Assembly (NCBI GenBank): GCA_044449065.1
Contig: JBIOHP010000002.1
Coordinates: 186,001 to 250,000 of the forward strand
Reading direction: 5' to 3'
DNA length: 64,000 nucleotides
Source: JBIOHP01 sp044449065
GTDB taxonomy: Bacteria > Bacteroidota > Ignavibacteria > UBA10030 > SZUA-254
This document shows, in pieces, positions 52,731 to 62,347 of this stretch (position 1 is its first letter; the number at the start of each line of letters is the position of its first letter). The notes beneath the pieces were generated by a model. It ran no database searches. It had not been told where the DNA came from and saw only the letters and a program-made list of their open reading frames with translations. A program made the translations under genes and the position numbers.

Positions 52731-55583
52731 TTATAAATACTTTTTTAAATATTCTCCCGTGTAAGATTTTTCATTAGCCGCCACCTGTTCAGGCGTTCCC
52801 TCCGCAACAATATATCCTCCCTGATCTCCTGCTTCGGGACCAAGGTCGATAATCCAATCGGCGCATTTGATTACTTCCATGTTATGTTCTATCACGACCA
52901 ATGAATTCCCTTTTTCAATGAGGGCATTGAACGCCGAGAGCAGCTTCGCGATATCGTCGAAGTGCAATCCCGTGGTTGGCTCGTCAAAGATGAAAAGATT
53001 GCGCTTTTTCTCCTGGTGCTGCACCAGGTGGGATGCAAGCTTCACCCGCTGTGATTCGCCCCCAGAGAGCGTTGTCGCAGATTGACCGAGCCGGATGTAT
53101 CCCATCCCGACCTCGTCCAGAACCTGCAATCGTTTTGCGACCGCCCTGCCGGTGGGGTGATGCAGGAAAAATTGTATCGCCTCCGTCACCGTCATGTTCA
53201 GGACGTCGTCAATATTCTTATCGTGATATTTGACAGCGAGAACTTCCTTTTTAAAGCGTTTGCCCTGGCATACTTCGCAGGTTAGTTCGAGATCGGCGAG
53301 AAACTGCATCTCGATAGTTTGTATCCCGGTTCCCTCGCAGGTCTCGCACCGCCCTCCGGGCACGTTGAACGAAAAATACCCCGGCGTGTAACCGTGTATT
53401 TTCGACGCCTGAATCTTGGAAAACAACTCCCTGACCAGATCGAACGTTTTTATGTATGTGCATGGATTGGATCGGGGAGTTTTTCCGATGGGCGATTGAT
53501 CGATCATCTCAATTCCTTCGATCCACTCCCATCCTTCTATCGATTGATGTTTCCCGGCTTTCTCGGGTTGCTGTCCTTTGAGCGCCTGCAGACCTTTGTA
53601 CAGGATATCGTGCACCAGGGTGCTTTTCCCTGAACCGCTCACGCCTGTGATACAAACGAATTTTTTCAACGGAATCATCACATCGATCGATTTCAAATTG
53701 TGCTCTGCGGCTCCGCGGATGGTGATCGCCCTGCCGTCAATTTTTCTCCGCTTCGATGGCACCGGAATTTTCTCCACCCCGCTGAGATATTGACCTGTCA
53801 GGGATTCTTTGCATGCAATAATCTCATCCTTCGTGCCGACGCAGACAACTTCCCCGCCCGATTCGCCCGCCAGCGGTCCCATATCCACGATAACATCCGC
53901 GTCGTTGATAATCTCCGCATCATGCTCGACAACGAGGACGGTATTTCCCACATCGCGGAGGGATTTCATGATGGATATTAATTTTTGAGTATCGCGCGGA
54001 TGCAAACCGATACTCGGCTCATCCAGAACATACAATGATCCCACGAGCGATGAACCCAGCGCCGTAGCAAGATTGATGCGCTGTGTTTCTCCGCCCGAAA
54101 GCGTGTTTGACAGCCGATCCAACGCCAGATACCCGATGCCGACGTCGACAAGATATTTCAGACGGCGGTGCAATTCGTCCATAATGCGCTTAGCTACCTC
54201 CAATTCATAGGGAGTAAGTTGCAGCGAACGAAAGAACTTTCCCGCTTGATCAATCGTCATGCGGGTGATATCTGCTATGGTTTTTTTATCGATCCGAATG
54301 TTTAACGCGGCAGTCCGTAAACGCGATCCCCCGCACGAATCGCATGTGGTGTAGCCACGGTAGCGGCTCAGGAACACCCTGTAATATATTTTGTACGCCT
54401 TCCGTTCGATCATCTCGAAGTAATTATTCAAACCCCTGAACTGTCTTGACCCGCGCATTATTTTTTCGATCTCTTCGTGAGACAATTCTCTGAACGGTAC
54501 ATCGGTTCGTATCCCATTTTGCGGACCATACTCGATCAATGCATGGTGATACGAATGCCATTTCGGAAATGTCCATGGATGGATAGCCCCGTCCCAGAGA
54601 CTTTTTTCTTTATCGGGAACCACTAGGTCGAGATCGATACTCAGCGATCTCCCGAATCCCTGGCATTTCGGGCAGGCGCCAAAAGGATTATTGAACGAAA
54701 ACATTCTTGGGTCGGGCTCTTCGTATGGCAACCCGCATTGAGCGCAGGTAAAATTCCAGTTGAAACGATGTTCTTTCCCGCTCTCCAAAAATTTCAGGAT
54801 CACATGACCGTCTCCGGAGGTGAACGCCGTTTCGATGGAGTCCGCAATCCGGGAATCTTCACGATCCTTCCGGTAAATCAATCTATCGATGAGTACGGCA
54901 AAATCTTTCTTGGATGGCTTCCCTTCAATCGGTCGTTCGTTAAGATCGATAAGTTCATCCTTATACCACAGGCGGAAGAATCCCCTCTTTTTCAAGAGAT
55001 CGAATTCCTCCTGCAGAGTGGCATTTTCATGTTCGGGCATGGGGAACAGCACATAAAATTTCACATCGCCGTTGTTCGAACCTTCCATTTTCAGACGTTC
55101 GATTACCGTGCGGGCAGAATCCCGCTGGACAAGGTTTCCGCAATTTGAACAATACGTTTTTCCGATCCTCGCATAGAGCAAACGGAGATAATCGTATATC
55201 TCGGTGCTGGTGCCCACGGTGGAACGGGGATTCCGCGTGGCGGTCTTTTGCTCGATAGCTATGGCGGGACTTATCCCTGTGATGAGATCGACGTCGGGTT
55301 TATCCATACGCTCAAGGAACTGCCGGGCATACGATGAGAGACTTTCGACAAACCGCCGCTGCCCCTCGGCATAAATGGTATCGAACGCAAGAGATGATTT
55401 TCCCGATCCGCTGACTCCCGTCACTACAATCAGTTTATTGCGGGGGAGTTCAAGTGAAATGTTTTTGAGGTTGTGAACGCGCGCCCCGCGGATAACGATA
55501 TTTTTTGCGCGGGAGGGCGGTGGCGCATCCGTTATCGGTTTGAACGGCGAGCTTCGTTTGCTTTTTCCTTTTTTTACCGGCAC
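52731..55583 (-). CDS. uvrA: Excinuclease ABC subunit UvrA
   Basis: A 950-residue damage-recognition ATPase of nucleotide excision repair. Two ABC modules are present: the first Walker A is GVSGSGKSS (residues 56-64), the second [17 protein letters not shown], and the signatures are [15 protein letters not shown] and [15 protein letters not shown]. Zinc ligands are visible as CSNCG, CAQCG...CPKCQG, CDSCGG and CETCEG...CEVCQG. Length is normal. It acts with UvrB and UvrC, which are not in the window. Confidence 0.97.
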   Translation of the reverse strand: MPVKKGKSKRSSPFKPITDAPPPSRAKNIVIRGARVHNLKNISLELPRNKLIVVTGVSGSGKSSLAFDTIYAEGQRRFVESLSSYARQFLERMDKPDVDLITGISPAIAIEQKTATRNPRSTVGTSTEIYDYLRLLYARIGKTYCSNCGNLVQRDSARTVIERLKMEGSNNGDVKFYVLFPMPEHENATLQEEFDLLKKRGFFRLWYKDELIDLNERPIEGKPSKKDFAVLIDRLIYRKDREDSRIADSIETAFTSGDGHVILKFLESGKEHRFNWNFTCAQCGLPYEEPDPRMFSFNNPFGACPKCQGFGRSLSIDLDLVVPDKEKSLWDGAIHPWTFPKWHSYHHALIEYGPQNGIRTDVPFRELSHEEIEKIMRGSRQFRGLNNYFEMIERKAYKIYYRVFLSRYRGYTTCDSCGGSRLRTAALNIRIDKKTIADITRMTIDQAGKFFRSLQLTPYELEVAKRIMDELHRRLKYLVDVGIGYLALDRLSNTLSGGETQRINLATALGSSLVGSLYVLDEPSIGLHPRDTQKLISIMKSLRDVGNTVLVVEHDAEIINDADVIVDMGPLAGESGGEVVCVGTKDEIIACKESLTGQYLSGVEKIPVPSKRRKIDGRAITIRGAAEHNLKSIDVMIPLKKFVCITGVSGSGKSTLVHDILYKGLQALKGQQPEKAGKHQSIEGWEWIEGIEMIDQSPIGKTPRSNPCTYIKTFDLVRELFSKIQASKIHGYTPGYFSFNVPGGRCETCEGTGIQTIEMQFLADLELTCEVCQGKRFKKEVLAVKYHDKNIDDVLNMTVTEAIQFFLHHPTGRAVAKRLQVLDEVGMGYIRLGQSATTLSGGESQRVKLASHLVQHQEKKRNLFIFDEPTTGLHFDDIAKLLSAFNALIEKGNSLVVIEHNMEVIKCADWIIDLGPEAGDQGGYIVAEGTPEQVAANEKSYTGEYLKKYL

Positions 55584-55612
55584 GGGAGATCAATTAAACA
55601 ATGATTGACGAA

Positions 55613-55687
55613 AAAAGGGTCGCCCAAAAAGGAAGAAATAGTTGAGACTCAGGAAACTGAGGGATGTCCTCTTTGGGCGACCCTTTT
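55613..55687 (-). terminator. Large hairpin terminator after the small barrel gene
   Basis: AAAAGGGTCGCCCAAA at 55613 and TTTGGGCGACCCTTTT at 55672 are exact inverted copies. Between them CTCAG-GAAA-CTGAG makes a second small hairpin. On the minus strand the stem ends in a short T run. Confidence 0.75.
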
Positions 55688-55712
55688 AGCAAAAATAGTG
55701 TTACAAAAGAAA

Positions 55713-56270
55713 TTATAAACCAAAGACGTAACTGAGATTGATAACGATCTGATTATACGAAGGTTCGGATATTGTCCCGTTGGCAACGGTTATATCCTGC
55801 TTACCCATGAGGTTAATCATCTCATATTTAACAGAAGCATCAAGCCCCATGAATTGCGCGCCGACTCCTAAATTTACTCCTTGCCGCGAGCGCGTGGATG
55901 AATTCGGGGTATTATCGCTCAGCGAATTCAAGGCAATCTCTGCGGAGAGATACGGCTTGATTTCTACAGAAGGAATGGGATATTCCACGCCGGCGGAGAT
56001 GCCGAGAAGATTTACTGCATACGACCCGGATGTATCGGCATAGTGGTGGTATGCAACCGCGCCTACAAGATCAAGCGGTAGGAGACTTCCAATTCTCACC
56101 TTAGCCGCTCCATGGTATCCGGTTTTATATGTATTGCTGAAATCACCGGAGGGCATAGAAACTCCGCCGCCGATCGCGAGATTAATCGAGACCGGCGATC
56201 CGACCTGCGCGTATGCTGTGCCTGTCAAAATGAATATAACTGCTGCGAACAAATATAGAGCTTTTTTCAT
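55713..56270 (-). CDS. Small outer membrane beta-barrel protein
   Basis: A 185-residue protein with a signal peptide (ALYLFAAVIFILTGTAYA) followed by about eight amphipathic strands (INLAIGGGVSMPSGDFSN, GAAKVRIGSLLPL, LLGISAGVEYPI, GVNLGVGAQF) and an ending INLSYVFGL typical of OmpA-like or OmpW-like barrels. Function is not evident. It is monocistronic, with its own terminator. Confidence 0.8.
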   Translation of the reverse strand: MKKALYLFAAVIFILTGTAYAQVGSPVSINLAIGGGVSMPSGDFSNTYKTGYHGAAKVRIGSLLPLDLVGAVAYHHYADTSGSYAVNLLGISAGVEYPIPSVEIKPYLSAEIALNSLSDNTPNSSTRSRQGVNLGVGAQFMGLDASVKYEMINLMGKQDITVANGTISEPSYNQIVINLSYVFGL

Positions 56271-56347
56271 AATCGTTCTCCTAATTGTTTAATTGAATGA
56301 TTGAGAAAATTTATATTCTGTGATGAAATTGAAATAATGAAATAATA

Positions 56348-59300
56348 TTAATCAACATGATACTCCTGCAAAGTCTTTACGCCGGATTGCTTCTGCCGCA
56401 GCCATTGAATGCCTTTCACGGCAGCGCCTGCTGCCGAGATTGTGGAGATAATTGGAATTTTCTCCTGAAGGGCTGCGCGTCCAATCGCAAGTTCATCAAA
56501 CTTGGAGACTTCGCCAAGCGTTGTGTTGATAACCAGATTAATATCGCCATTTTTGATAAAATCCACAACATTCGGTCTCCCCTCGTTGACCTTGAACACG
56601 CGGGCATTTTCGATGGAATTCTTCGAGAGATACGCCGAAGTGCCATTTGTCGCGTATACTTTGAAACCGAGATGGAAGAAACCTTTTGCGACTTCAAGCA
56701 CCTTAAATGTTTTATCCGTATTGTTGACGCTGATGAATACGCCTCCAAGCTGCGGCAAATTTTCACCCGCCCCGATAAACGCCTTCGCCATCGCTTCACC
56801 GAAATTATCGGACATTGCCATCACTTCGCCGGTGGAACGCATTTCGGGTCCCAGATACACTTTCGCTTTGGGGAACTTCCCAAACGGAAACACCGGCTCT
56901 TTCACGGATATCTGCTTCGGGATAATTTTCGCAGGCACGTTGAGCTCGCTCAGCATTTTCCCCACCATTACCTTCGCCGCAATTTTTGCCAACGGAACCC
57001 CCACCGCCTTGCTGATGAAGGGAACGGTACGGGACGCCCGCGGGTTTGCTTCAAGCACGTACACGATACCGTTCTTCTCGGCATATTGCACGTTGATTAG
57101 TCCCTTGACGTTCAGTTTGAGGGCAAGCTTACGGGTAAAATCTTTCAGTTGTTCGATGATCTGAACACTATCGGCGCTGTCCATAAGAACACACATGCTA
57201 TCGCCGGAATGGACGCCCGCTTCTTCAATATGCTGCAACACGCCGCCGATCAATACATCCCTCCCGTCGCAAATGGCGTCGACGTCGAATTCTTTCGCAT
57301 CTTCCAGAAATTTATCAATGAGAATCGGATGCTCGGGAGATACTTTCACCGCCACTTTCATGTAATGTTCAAGCGCTTCGGTTTTATAGACGATCTCCAT
57401 CGCCCTGCCGCCTAGTACATACGACGGACGAACGAGGACGGGATAACCGATTTTCGCTGCAATTACAACCGCTTCTTCCACCGATGTTGCCGTGCCATCC
57501 GTGGGATGGGGAATCACGAGTTGCGTCAGTAATGCGCCAAATCGTTTTCTGTCTTCGGCGATATCGATATCGTCGGGAGATGTGCCCAAAATTTTCACGC
57601 CGTTGGCGTCGAGCGCTTTGGATAATTTCAACGGGGTCTGACCGCCAAATGCGACAATCACGCCCTCAGGTTTCTCCGCATCGCAGATATCAAGAACATT
57701 TTCAAGCGTGAGCGGTTCAAAGTATAATTTATCGGTTTGATCATAATCGGTAGAGACGGTTTCCGGATTGCAGTTGATCATGATGGTCTCGTACCCCTCT
57801 TCCTGGAGAGCGAAGACGCCGTGCACACAGCAATAATCGAATTCAATACCTTGCCCTATGCGGTTCGGACCTCCGCCGAGGATGACGACTTTCTTTTTTG
57901 AGCTGATTTCAAGATCGTTTTCGGTTTCATAGGTGGAGTAATGGTACGGGGTGTGGGCTTCAAATTCGGCGGCGCAGGTATCGACGGATTTAAATACCGG
58001 GATTACACCAAGTTTTTTCCGCAACTGCCTGATTTTTGCTTCATCCGTTTTCCAGATATGTGCCAACTGCCTGTCGGAGAATCCGTATTGCTTGGCTTTG
58101 AATAATATTTCTTTCGTCGGCTTGCTTACAATAGAAAGTTCTTGTTCAAAGTCGACAATCTGACGGATATTAAAAAGAAACCACCGGTCAATTTTGGTAA
58201 TATCAAAAATTTCGTCGATGGTGAGGCCAAGCTGAAGCGCGTAACGGAGATAAAATATATTATCAGCTCTGGGTGAGCGGAGCCGGGAGATAACTTTTTC
58301 ACGCCACTCATATTTTTGATCTTCGGTTAAATCCGCGGCAACAAAATCGTCTTTGCCGTCGGCGCCCAGACCGTAATGTCCCGTTTCGAGCGAGCGAAGC
58401 GCTTTCTGGAGCGCCTCCTTGAACGTTCTGCCGAATGCCATCGCCTCGCCCACCGATTTCATCTGCACGCCAAGTGTGTTATCGACGCCTTTAAACTTCT
58501 CAAAATCCCATCGGGGAATTTTTACGACGCAATAATCTATTGTCGGTTCAAATGAGGCGGGAGTTTTCTTCGTGATGTCGTTTGGGATTTCATCCAGCGT
58601 GTAACCGATAGCAAGTTTTGCGGCAATTTTTGCAATAGGGAATCCGGTCGCTTTCGATGCGAGGGCGGATGACCGCGAGACGCGCGGATTCATTTCGATC
58701 ACGAGCATTTTTCCCGTATCCGGGTTGACGGCGAATTGGATATTTGATCCCCCCGTCTCAATACCGATTGCGCGGATGATCTTCATCGATGCATCGCGCA
58801 TGTATTGATACTCTTTATCGGTTAGAGTTTGCGCAGGAGCGACGGTGATTGAGTCGCCGGTGTGCACTCCCATCGGATCGACATTTTCTATTGAACAAAT
58901 GATGACGACATTATCTTTCAGATCGCGCATCACCTCAAGCTCGAATTCTTTCCAGCCGATAATCGATTCCTCGATGAGCGTCTCGTGGATGGGGCTTGCG
59001 GAAAGCGCGGCTTCGATTTTACCGCGATACTCCTCTATATTATAAGCGATTCCACCGCCTGTTCCTCCCAGTGTAAACGAGGGGCGAATAATAATGGGAA
59101 AGCCGATTTTCTCCGCAAATGCGATAGCTGCGTCTATCGAGCGGACAAATGTTCCGCGAGGGGTTGCGAGACCGATTTCCTGCATCGTTTTCTGGAAAAG
59201 CTCGCGGTTTTCGGCTTTGCGGATGGCGTCCAATTTTGCGCCGATAAGCTCGACGTGATACTTTTCGAGGACACCCGATTCGGCAAGGGCAACGGCAATA

Positions 59301-59590
59301 TTAAGAGCCGTTTGCCCGCCCATAGTGGGGAGAATGGCGTCGGGACGCTCGCGCTCGATAATTTTTTCGACGAAATACGGGGTGATCGGTTCGATGTAGG
59401 TACGATCCGCAAACTCCGGATCGGTCATGATTGTCGCCGGGTTGCTGTTGATGAGAATAACGCGGTATCCCTCCTCGCGCAGGACTTTGCATGCCTGCGT
59501 GCCGGAGTAATCGAATTCGCACGCCTGACCGATAACAATCGGTCCCGCGCCGATAACTAATATAGCATTGAGATCTTTACGTTTGGGCAT
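56348..59590 (-). CDS. carB: Carbamoyl-phosphate synthase large subunit
   Basis: A 1080-residue enzyme making carbamoyl phosphate for arginine and pyrimidine synthesis. Two homologous ATP-grasp halves are visible: the first begins [20 protein letters not shown], the second [20 protein letters not shown], with [13 protein letters not shown] and [13 protein letters not shown] as the glycine-rich loops. A C-terminal MGS-like allosteric domain follows (about 945-1080). The frame runs up to 59674, but [10 protein letters not shown] at 59590 is the family start. The small subunit carA is not in the window. A transposon lies directly upstream of its promoter. Confidence 0.97.
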   Translation of the reverse strand: MPKRKDLNAILVIGAGPIVIGQACEFDYSGTQACKVLREEGYRVILINSNPATIMTDPEFADRTYIEPITPYFVEKIIERERPDAILPTMGGQTALNIAVALAESGVLEKYHVELIGAKLDAIRKAENRELFQKTMQEIGLATPRGTFVRSIDAAIAFAEKIGFPIIIRPSFTLGGTGGGIAYNIEEYRGKIEAALSASPIHETLIEESIIGWKEFELEVMRDLKDNVVIICSIENVDPMGVHTGDSITVAPAQTLTDKEYQYMRDASMKIIRAIGIETGGSNIQFAVNPDTGKMLVIEMNPRVSRSSALASKATGFPIAKIAAKLAIGYTLDEIPNDITKKTPASFEPTIDYCVVKIPRWDFEKFKGVDNTLGVQMKSVGEAMAFGRTFKEALQKALRSLETGHYGLGADGKDDFVAADLTEDQKYEWREKVISRLRSPRADNIFYLRYALQLGLTIDEIFDITKIDRWFLFNIRQIVDFEQELSIVSKPTKEILFKAKQYGFSDRQLAHIWKTDEAKIRQLRKKLGVIPVFKSVDTCAAEFEAHTPYHYSTYETENDLEISSKKKVVILGGGPNRIGQGIEFDYCCVHGVFALQEEGYETIMINCNPETVSTDYDQTDKLYFEPLTLENVLDICDAEKPEGVIVAFGGQTPLKLSKALDANGVKILGTSPDDIDIAEDRKRFGALLTQLVIPHPTDGTATSVEEAVVIAAKIGYPVLVRPSYVLGGRAMEIVYKTEALEHYMKVAVKVSPEHPILIDKFLEDAKEFDVDAICDGRDVLIGGVLQHIEEAGVHSGDSMCVLMDSADSVQIIEQLKDFTRKLALKLNVKGLINVQYAEKNGIVYVLEANPRASRTVPFISKAVGVPLAKIAAKVMVGKMLSELNVPAKIIPKQISVKEPVFPFGKFPKAKVYLGPEMRSTGEVMAMSDNFGEAMAKAFIGAGENLPQLGGVFISVNNTDKTFKVLEVAKGFFHLGFKVYATNGTSAYLSKNSIENARVFKVNEGRPNVVDFIKNGDINLVINTTLGEVSKFDELAIGRAALQEKIPIISTISAAGAAVKGIQWLRQKQSGVKTLQEYHVD

Positions 59591-59611
59591 TTCATACTGT
59601 TGGGTTTGATT

Positions 59612-59641
59612 AAGATAGAAAAATTTTGGGAAAGTTGCTAA
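59612..59641 (-). promoter_or_regulatory. Probable carB promoter
   Basis: On the minus strand TTAGCA (59641-59636), an 18-bp spacer and TATCTT (59617-59612). The transposon's target duplication begins 7 bp further upstream. Confidence 0.45.
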
Positions 59642-59647
59642 GGAAGT

Positions 59648-59655
59648 TAAATCCG
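59648..59655. repeat. Target-site duplication, left
   Basis: TAAATCCG directly outside the left terminal inverted repeat; the same eight bases lie directly outside the right one at 62348-62355. Confidence 0.9.
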
Positions 59656-59672
59656 GGTAGTGTCTCAGTTTC
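59656..59672 (+). repeat. Terminal inverted repeat, left
   Basis: GGTAGTGTCTCAGTTTC; one mismatch to the right end. Confidence 0.9.
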
Positions 59673-59742
59673 AAATGCTCGGAATCGCCAATTCTGAGGG
59701 AAGCTAAATTTCAGGCAAAAAATCTTTGTTAAGGAATTATAA

Positions 59743-60033
59743 ATGAATAAAAAAATGCCCGTTGATTGGAAAACGACTCCAATTTTTATCCTATGGCTTA
59801 AAAATCTTCAAAGGAACGAAAACTTGCTCATTAAAATATTTGAAAATGGGAGAGTAGAAGGTTACGATGGAGAGATAGCAATCGTAAATAATGTCATACT
59901 CTATCGAGATTTATTAAGAATGTCAATGCCCATCGCCCATTCTACGGAGGAAGATGGAGGACTATCACAGATTGAAGCAGTGAACTTAGAGAGTAATGGC
60001 TTTAATAAGGACTCCATTTCCTCATCAACATAA
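59743..60033 (+). CDS. Transposon passenger, 96-residue hypothetical protein
   Basis: The ATG at 59743 has a good ribosome site (AAGGA, 8 bp spacing). The first half (DWKTTPIFILWLKNLQRNEN, ENGRVEGYDGEIAIVNN) looks like a folded protein; the last third (SMPIAHSTEEDGG to SISSST) is polar and low in complexity. It is convergent with the next gene and overlaps it by 133 bp. No family is recognised. It may be real, or only one of the two overlapping frames may be. Confidence 0.45.
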   Translation: MNKKMPVDWKTTPIFILWLKNLQRNENLLIKIFENGRVEGYDGEIAIVNNVILYRDLLRMSMPIAHSTEEDGGLSQIEAVNLESNGFNKDSISSST

Positions 60034-60191
60034 ACGAAATAGCCGGTTGGGTTTTTATAGAGAGAAGCGTTCGGCATATCCATGCTTTGAAGCCGCCGAT
60101 TTGCAAACTCTTCTGTAAATTTCATGCCTAATTCGATATTTATATCGGCATCACGTATTGTTTTCGTCAGTGGTATAAAGTACCAAGTCAT
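59901..60191 (-). CDS. Transposon passenger downstream of the transposase, 96-residue hypothetical protein
   Basis: The ATG at 60191 has AGAGGA six bases upstream and lies 30 bp after the transposase stop, so it is probably cotranscribed with it. The N-terminal two-thirds are protein-like (MTWYFIPLTKTIRDADINIE, GMKFTEEFANRRLQ, NPTGYFVYVDEEMES). The tail overlaps the convergent plus-strand gene. No family is recognised; position suggests a role linked to transposition or to the host, but that is a guess. Confidence 0.5.
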   Translation of the reverse strand: MTWYFIPLTKTIRDADINIELGMKFTEEFANRRLQSMDMPNASLYKNPTGYFVYVDEEMESLLKPLLSKFTASICDSPPSSSVEWAMGIDILNKSR

Positions 60192-60221
60192 ACGATTCCT
60201 CTTTGTGTAGTGTAAGTCTAA

Positions 60222-61055
60222 TTATTGTTGTGAGTCTGTTAATTTAACCAAATCTTCGACATTCCACAACTTAGTTGTTAGATCTGCCGCTTGTGCCGGT
60301 GTAACTCGTAATGACTTGTGAATCCTCACAAAATTGTAATACATGAAATGGAGGGCAATCGCGTGTTCGTGGTTTGCAATCTTTTTAGAGAAGGCGTTGG
60401 TTAAACCGGTAAATCTTCTCATTCCCATTCTCATAGTTAAATTCTGACGCTCAACATGGCTTGTGGAAATATCTTTTTTGATGGGATAGCCGGTAACTAT
60501 TTCTTTTTTCGCTCCGGTACATTCGGCGGGACTATATCTTATTTCACCTTCGGGACACGCTCCATAAATCTTTACTAACTGTGCGTAATCAATATCAACG
60601 CCGAACACTTGATCTACTTCTTCTAAGTATGCCTTTAAACCGTCAGTAGTGAGTTGTACGCGGTTTGCAAGACGTGAGGCAACATCTTCCATGAATATCT
60701 TAGCACAATCTGCATTGCGTAAACCTACAAGGTAGGAAATGATTAATTTTGAATCTGAATCCAACGCTGTCCATGTCCAAACATCGCCTACACCAGATTG
60801 TTGTTTCATAGATTCCGGTACGTTCTTTTGTTTCGCATAAACGAAAGACCAGATTTCATCACATTGAACTCTTTTTGATTTTACGTTTTTAACGTGTTTA
60901 TCAAGGTATTCGGCGCAAGCGGTTCCAACTTGAATCAATAATTTTGTAACCGTATTGATGGAACAATCCGCGATTCTGGATGTTGCTCTAAGACTATTCC
61001 CCTCAACTAAGATGTTGATGATCTGTGTTCGTTTTTCAAATGATAGTCTGTTCAA
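60222..61055 (-). CDS. IS1-family transposase
   Basis: A 277-residue DDE transposase. An N-terminal helix-turn-helix (about 5-45, SLRATSRIADCSINTVTKLL) precedes the catalytic core with Asp66 (VQCDEIWSF), Asp138 (LTTDGLKAY) and Glu202 (SHVERQNLTMRMG). CDEIWSFV.AK and DVWTWTALD match the IS1 transposase group with a single, unshifted frame. The start is a TTG with AGGA seven bases upstream; there is no ATG close by. Its promoter is overlaid by a strong dyad. It reads away from the right end of the element. Confidence 0.92.
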   Translation of the reverse strand: MNRLSFEKRTQIINILVEGNSLRATSRIADCSINTVTKLLIQVGTACAEYLDKHVKNVKSKRVQCDEIWSFVYAKQKNVPESMKQQSGVGDVWTWTALDSDSKLIISYLVGLRNADCAKIFMEDVASRLANRVQLTTDGLKAYLEEVDQVFGVDIDYAQLVKIYGACPEGEIRYSPAECTGAKKEIVTGYPIKKDISTSHVERQNLTMRMGMRRFTGLTNAFSKKIANHEHAIALHFMYYNFVRIHKSLRVTPAQAADLTTKLWNVEDLVKLTDSQQ

Positions 61056-61081
61056 TTTTGTTTCCTAATTATTACACCTAC

Positions 61082-61110
61082 AATATAATACTTTATGCTT
61101 GAGAAGTCAA
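61082..61110 (-). promoter_or_regulatory. Transposase promoter
   Basis: On the minus strand TTGACT (61110-61105), a 17-bp spacer and TATATT (61087-61082). Confidence 0.7.
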
Positions 61111-61118
61111 GCATAAAG
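61091..61118. promoter_or_regulatory. Perfect dyad over the transposase promoter (operator candidate)
   Basis: Arms CTTTATGCTTGA and TCAAGCATAAAG are exact inverted copies separated by GAAG. The dyad covers the -35 box and most of the spacer, so a bound repressor would block transcription of the transposase. Confidence 0.65.
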
Positions 61119-61171
61119 TTCAGTTTAAGAATATTTAATTTCATCCATCCTAAATTACCGATGCCAATTTA

Positions 61172-61200
61172 TTGACAAATGGGTGGGGCTTTTGTATATT
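61172..61200 (+). promoter_or_regulatory. Consensus sigma-70 promoter of the passenger pair
   Basis: TTGACA (61172-61177), a 17-bp spacer and TATATT (61195-61200). Confidence 0.7.
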
Positions 61201-61369
61201 GCATATAAGTGATTACGATTCACGAAATATCCCCAAATTCGTTGAAACTTTCATAGTTATTCTTCTGTTATTATGTATGAGAATGTTGAGCAAGAACACA
61301 TCGTCGCTTGATTTTTTCAGCATTTATTCGCATCCTCAATAAGACTGAAAGAAAAGGAGCGAAACTATT

Positions 61370-61621
61370 ATGGCACTCGAAAAAGAATTAGAAACCTATA
61401 AAAGAGAATTACCTAATCTTCTCGTCAATGAGGGCAAATTTGTTCTCATAAAGGGCGATAAGGTAATCGATACCTTCGCTACTTATGAAGACGCTATAAA
61501 GGAGGGTTACAAAATCTGTGGTCTTGAACCCTTTTTAGTTAGAAAGATTCAAGCGGTTGAACAGGTACATTTTTTTACACGCCCTATAAGCCCAAGTGCC
61601 CCACTTTCTCCTGAACGTTAA
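61370..61621 (+). CDS. DUF5678-like small protein, transposon passenger
   Basis: An 83-residue protein. NEGKFVLIKGDKVIDTFATY, then EDAIKEGYKICGLEPFLVRKI, matches the short DUF5678 pattern (a strand pair followed by an alpha helix carrying YEDA..GY). The last 20 residues (VHFFTRPISPSAPL) are Pro-rich. AAGGAG ten bases upstream of the ATG is a good ribosome site. Its 3' end overlaps the protease gene by 26 bp. The function of DUF5678 is not known. Confidence 0.75.
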   Translation: MALEKELETYKRELPNLLVNEGKFVLIKGDKVIDTFATYEDAIKEGYKICGLEPFLVRKIQAVEQVHFFTRPISPSAPLSPER

Positions 61622-62033
61622 TCCCAACGGGCCGATAGTTCAGACTTGGGTTGGAGTAAGCGTCCCGCGAGCAAACGCATTAAATCAGGCAGGACAACCG
61701 ACCCCACCCCCGATTATCGTTCAGGGATTAGTTGATACAGGAGCTTCGGGCGTATGTATTGACCCCACTATTTTACTACAATTAGGTATCCCAGCAACGG
61801 GGTCGGGATTAATGAAGACCCCAAGCACAGGCGGAAAAGCTGTTCCTTGCCCTATATACGATGTAAGTGTTACAATACCTCATTTGGGTTCAGCTTTGAA
61901 CTTAGGAATGATTCCCGCGATGGAATCTGTGCTCTTAGATCAGGGTTTTGGGATGTTAATTGGAAGGGATATTCTTAGTCACTGTCTTATTGTATATGAT
62001 GGCGTGAGCGGGTATTGCACTGTGGCATTCTAA
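61596..62033 (+). CDS. Retropepsin-like aspartic protease, transposon passenger
   Basis: A 145-residue clan AA protease-like protein. The catalytic motif is LVDTGASG (Asp47-Thr48-Gly49-Ala50), followed by the second half motif MLIGRDILSHC. One such domain would need to dimerise to be active. The start is a GTG at 61596 inside the end of the DUF5678-like gene, so translation is probably coupled. The TAA stop overlaps the TAG of the convergent next gene. A cellular target cannot be deduced. Confidence 0.85.
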   Translation: MPHFLLNVNPNGPIVQTWVGVSVPRANALNQAGQPTPPPIIVQGLVDTGASGVCIDPTILLQLGIPATGSGLMKTPSTGGKAVPCPIYDVSVTIPHLGSALNLGMIPAMESVLLDQGFGMLIGRDILSHCLIVYDGVSGYCTVAF

Positions 62034-62272
62034 GTCTCTCCTTTCTTTGACCATCGCCTTTGAGCACCAAGTTTTGCAATTCTTATTCGTTCCCTTTTAG
62101 TTAATTTTTTGGCTCTTGCCTTCCCCCCCTTCAAACCACCTAATCGTCCTAATTCGACGGCGTGAACGTTTAACACGCTAATTGGTTGTTTCTCTAAGGT
62201 TTCGCTCGTAGCAAGATCAACAATTAGTTTAGCCCGCTCGTTTGGGTCTTTGGGTTGTTTGAGTTTCTTCAT
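62030..62272 (-). CDS. KGG-motif small basic protein, transposon passenger
   Basis: An 80-residue protein; the frame goes up to 62311, but a near-consensus promoter ends six bases before the ATG at 62272, so that start is chosen and translation is probably leaderless. The C-terminal half (GRLGGLKGGKARAKKLT, then IRIAKLGAQRRW) has the Gly-Gly/Lys-rich pattern seen in KGG-type stress and histone-like proteins, which suggests nucleic-acid binding. It could regulate the element, for example at the transposase dyad; this is inference. Confidence 0.7.
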   Translation of the reverse strand: MKKLKQPKDPNERAKLIVDLATSETLEKQPISVLNVHAVELGRLGGLKGGKARAKKLTKRERIRIAKLGAQRRWSKKGET

Positions 62273-62278
62273 GGCTCC

Positions 62279-62307
62279 AATATACGAAACCCTCCTTATC
62301 CGGTCAA
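62279..62307 (-). promoter_or_regulatory. Leaderless promoter of the KGG gene
   Basis: On the minus strand TTGACC (62307-62302), a 17-bp spacer and TATATT (62284-62279); the ATG follows after only GGAGCC. Confidence 0.65.
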
Positions 62308-62330
62308 GCATTAACCGGAAAGATTAAAAC

Positions 62331-62347
62331 GAAACTGAGACATTACC
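62331..62347 (-). repeat. Terminal inverted repeat, right
   Basis: Reverse complement GGTAATGTCTCAGTTTC; matches the left end in 16 of 17 positions. Confidence 0.9.

Larger units (their letters stand above)
61056..61369. other. Divergent control region inside the transposon
   Basis: No gene. It holds the transposase promoter with its dyad (61082-61118) and, facing the other way, the promoter of the DUF5678/protease pair (61172-61200), followed by a leader of about 160 bases. Confidence 0.6.
59656..62347 (-). mobile_element. IS1-family transposon with passenger genes, 2692 bp
   Basis: The element is bounded by inverted ends GGTAGTGTCTCAGTTTC (left) and the reverse complement of GGTAATGTCTCAGTTTC (right), 16 of 17 matching, and by a perfect 8-bp direct repeat TAAATCCG. 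The GG..ATG ends and the 8-bp duplication fit the IS1 family, as does the transposase. Typical IS1 elements are about 0.7-1.2 kb and carry no other genes, so this one is unusually long: besides the transposase (minus strand) it carries up to five small genes. Intact ends, intact transposase and exact duplication suggest recent insertion. Confidence 0.9.

Noticed and set aside
59591..59674. Upstream extension of carB
   Set aside because: The extension runs through the promoter and into the transposon end; MPKRKDLN is the usual start.
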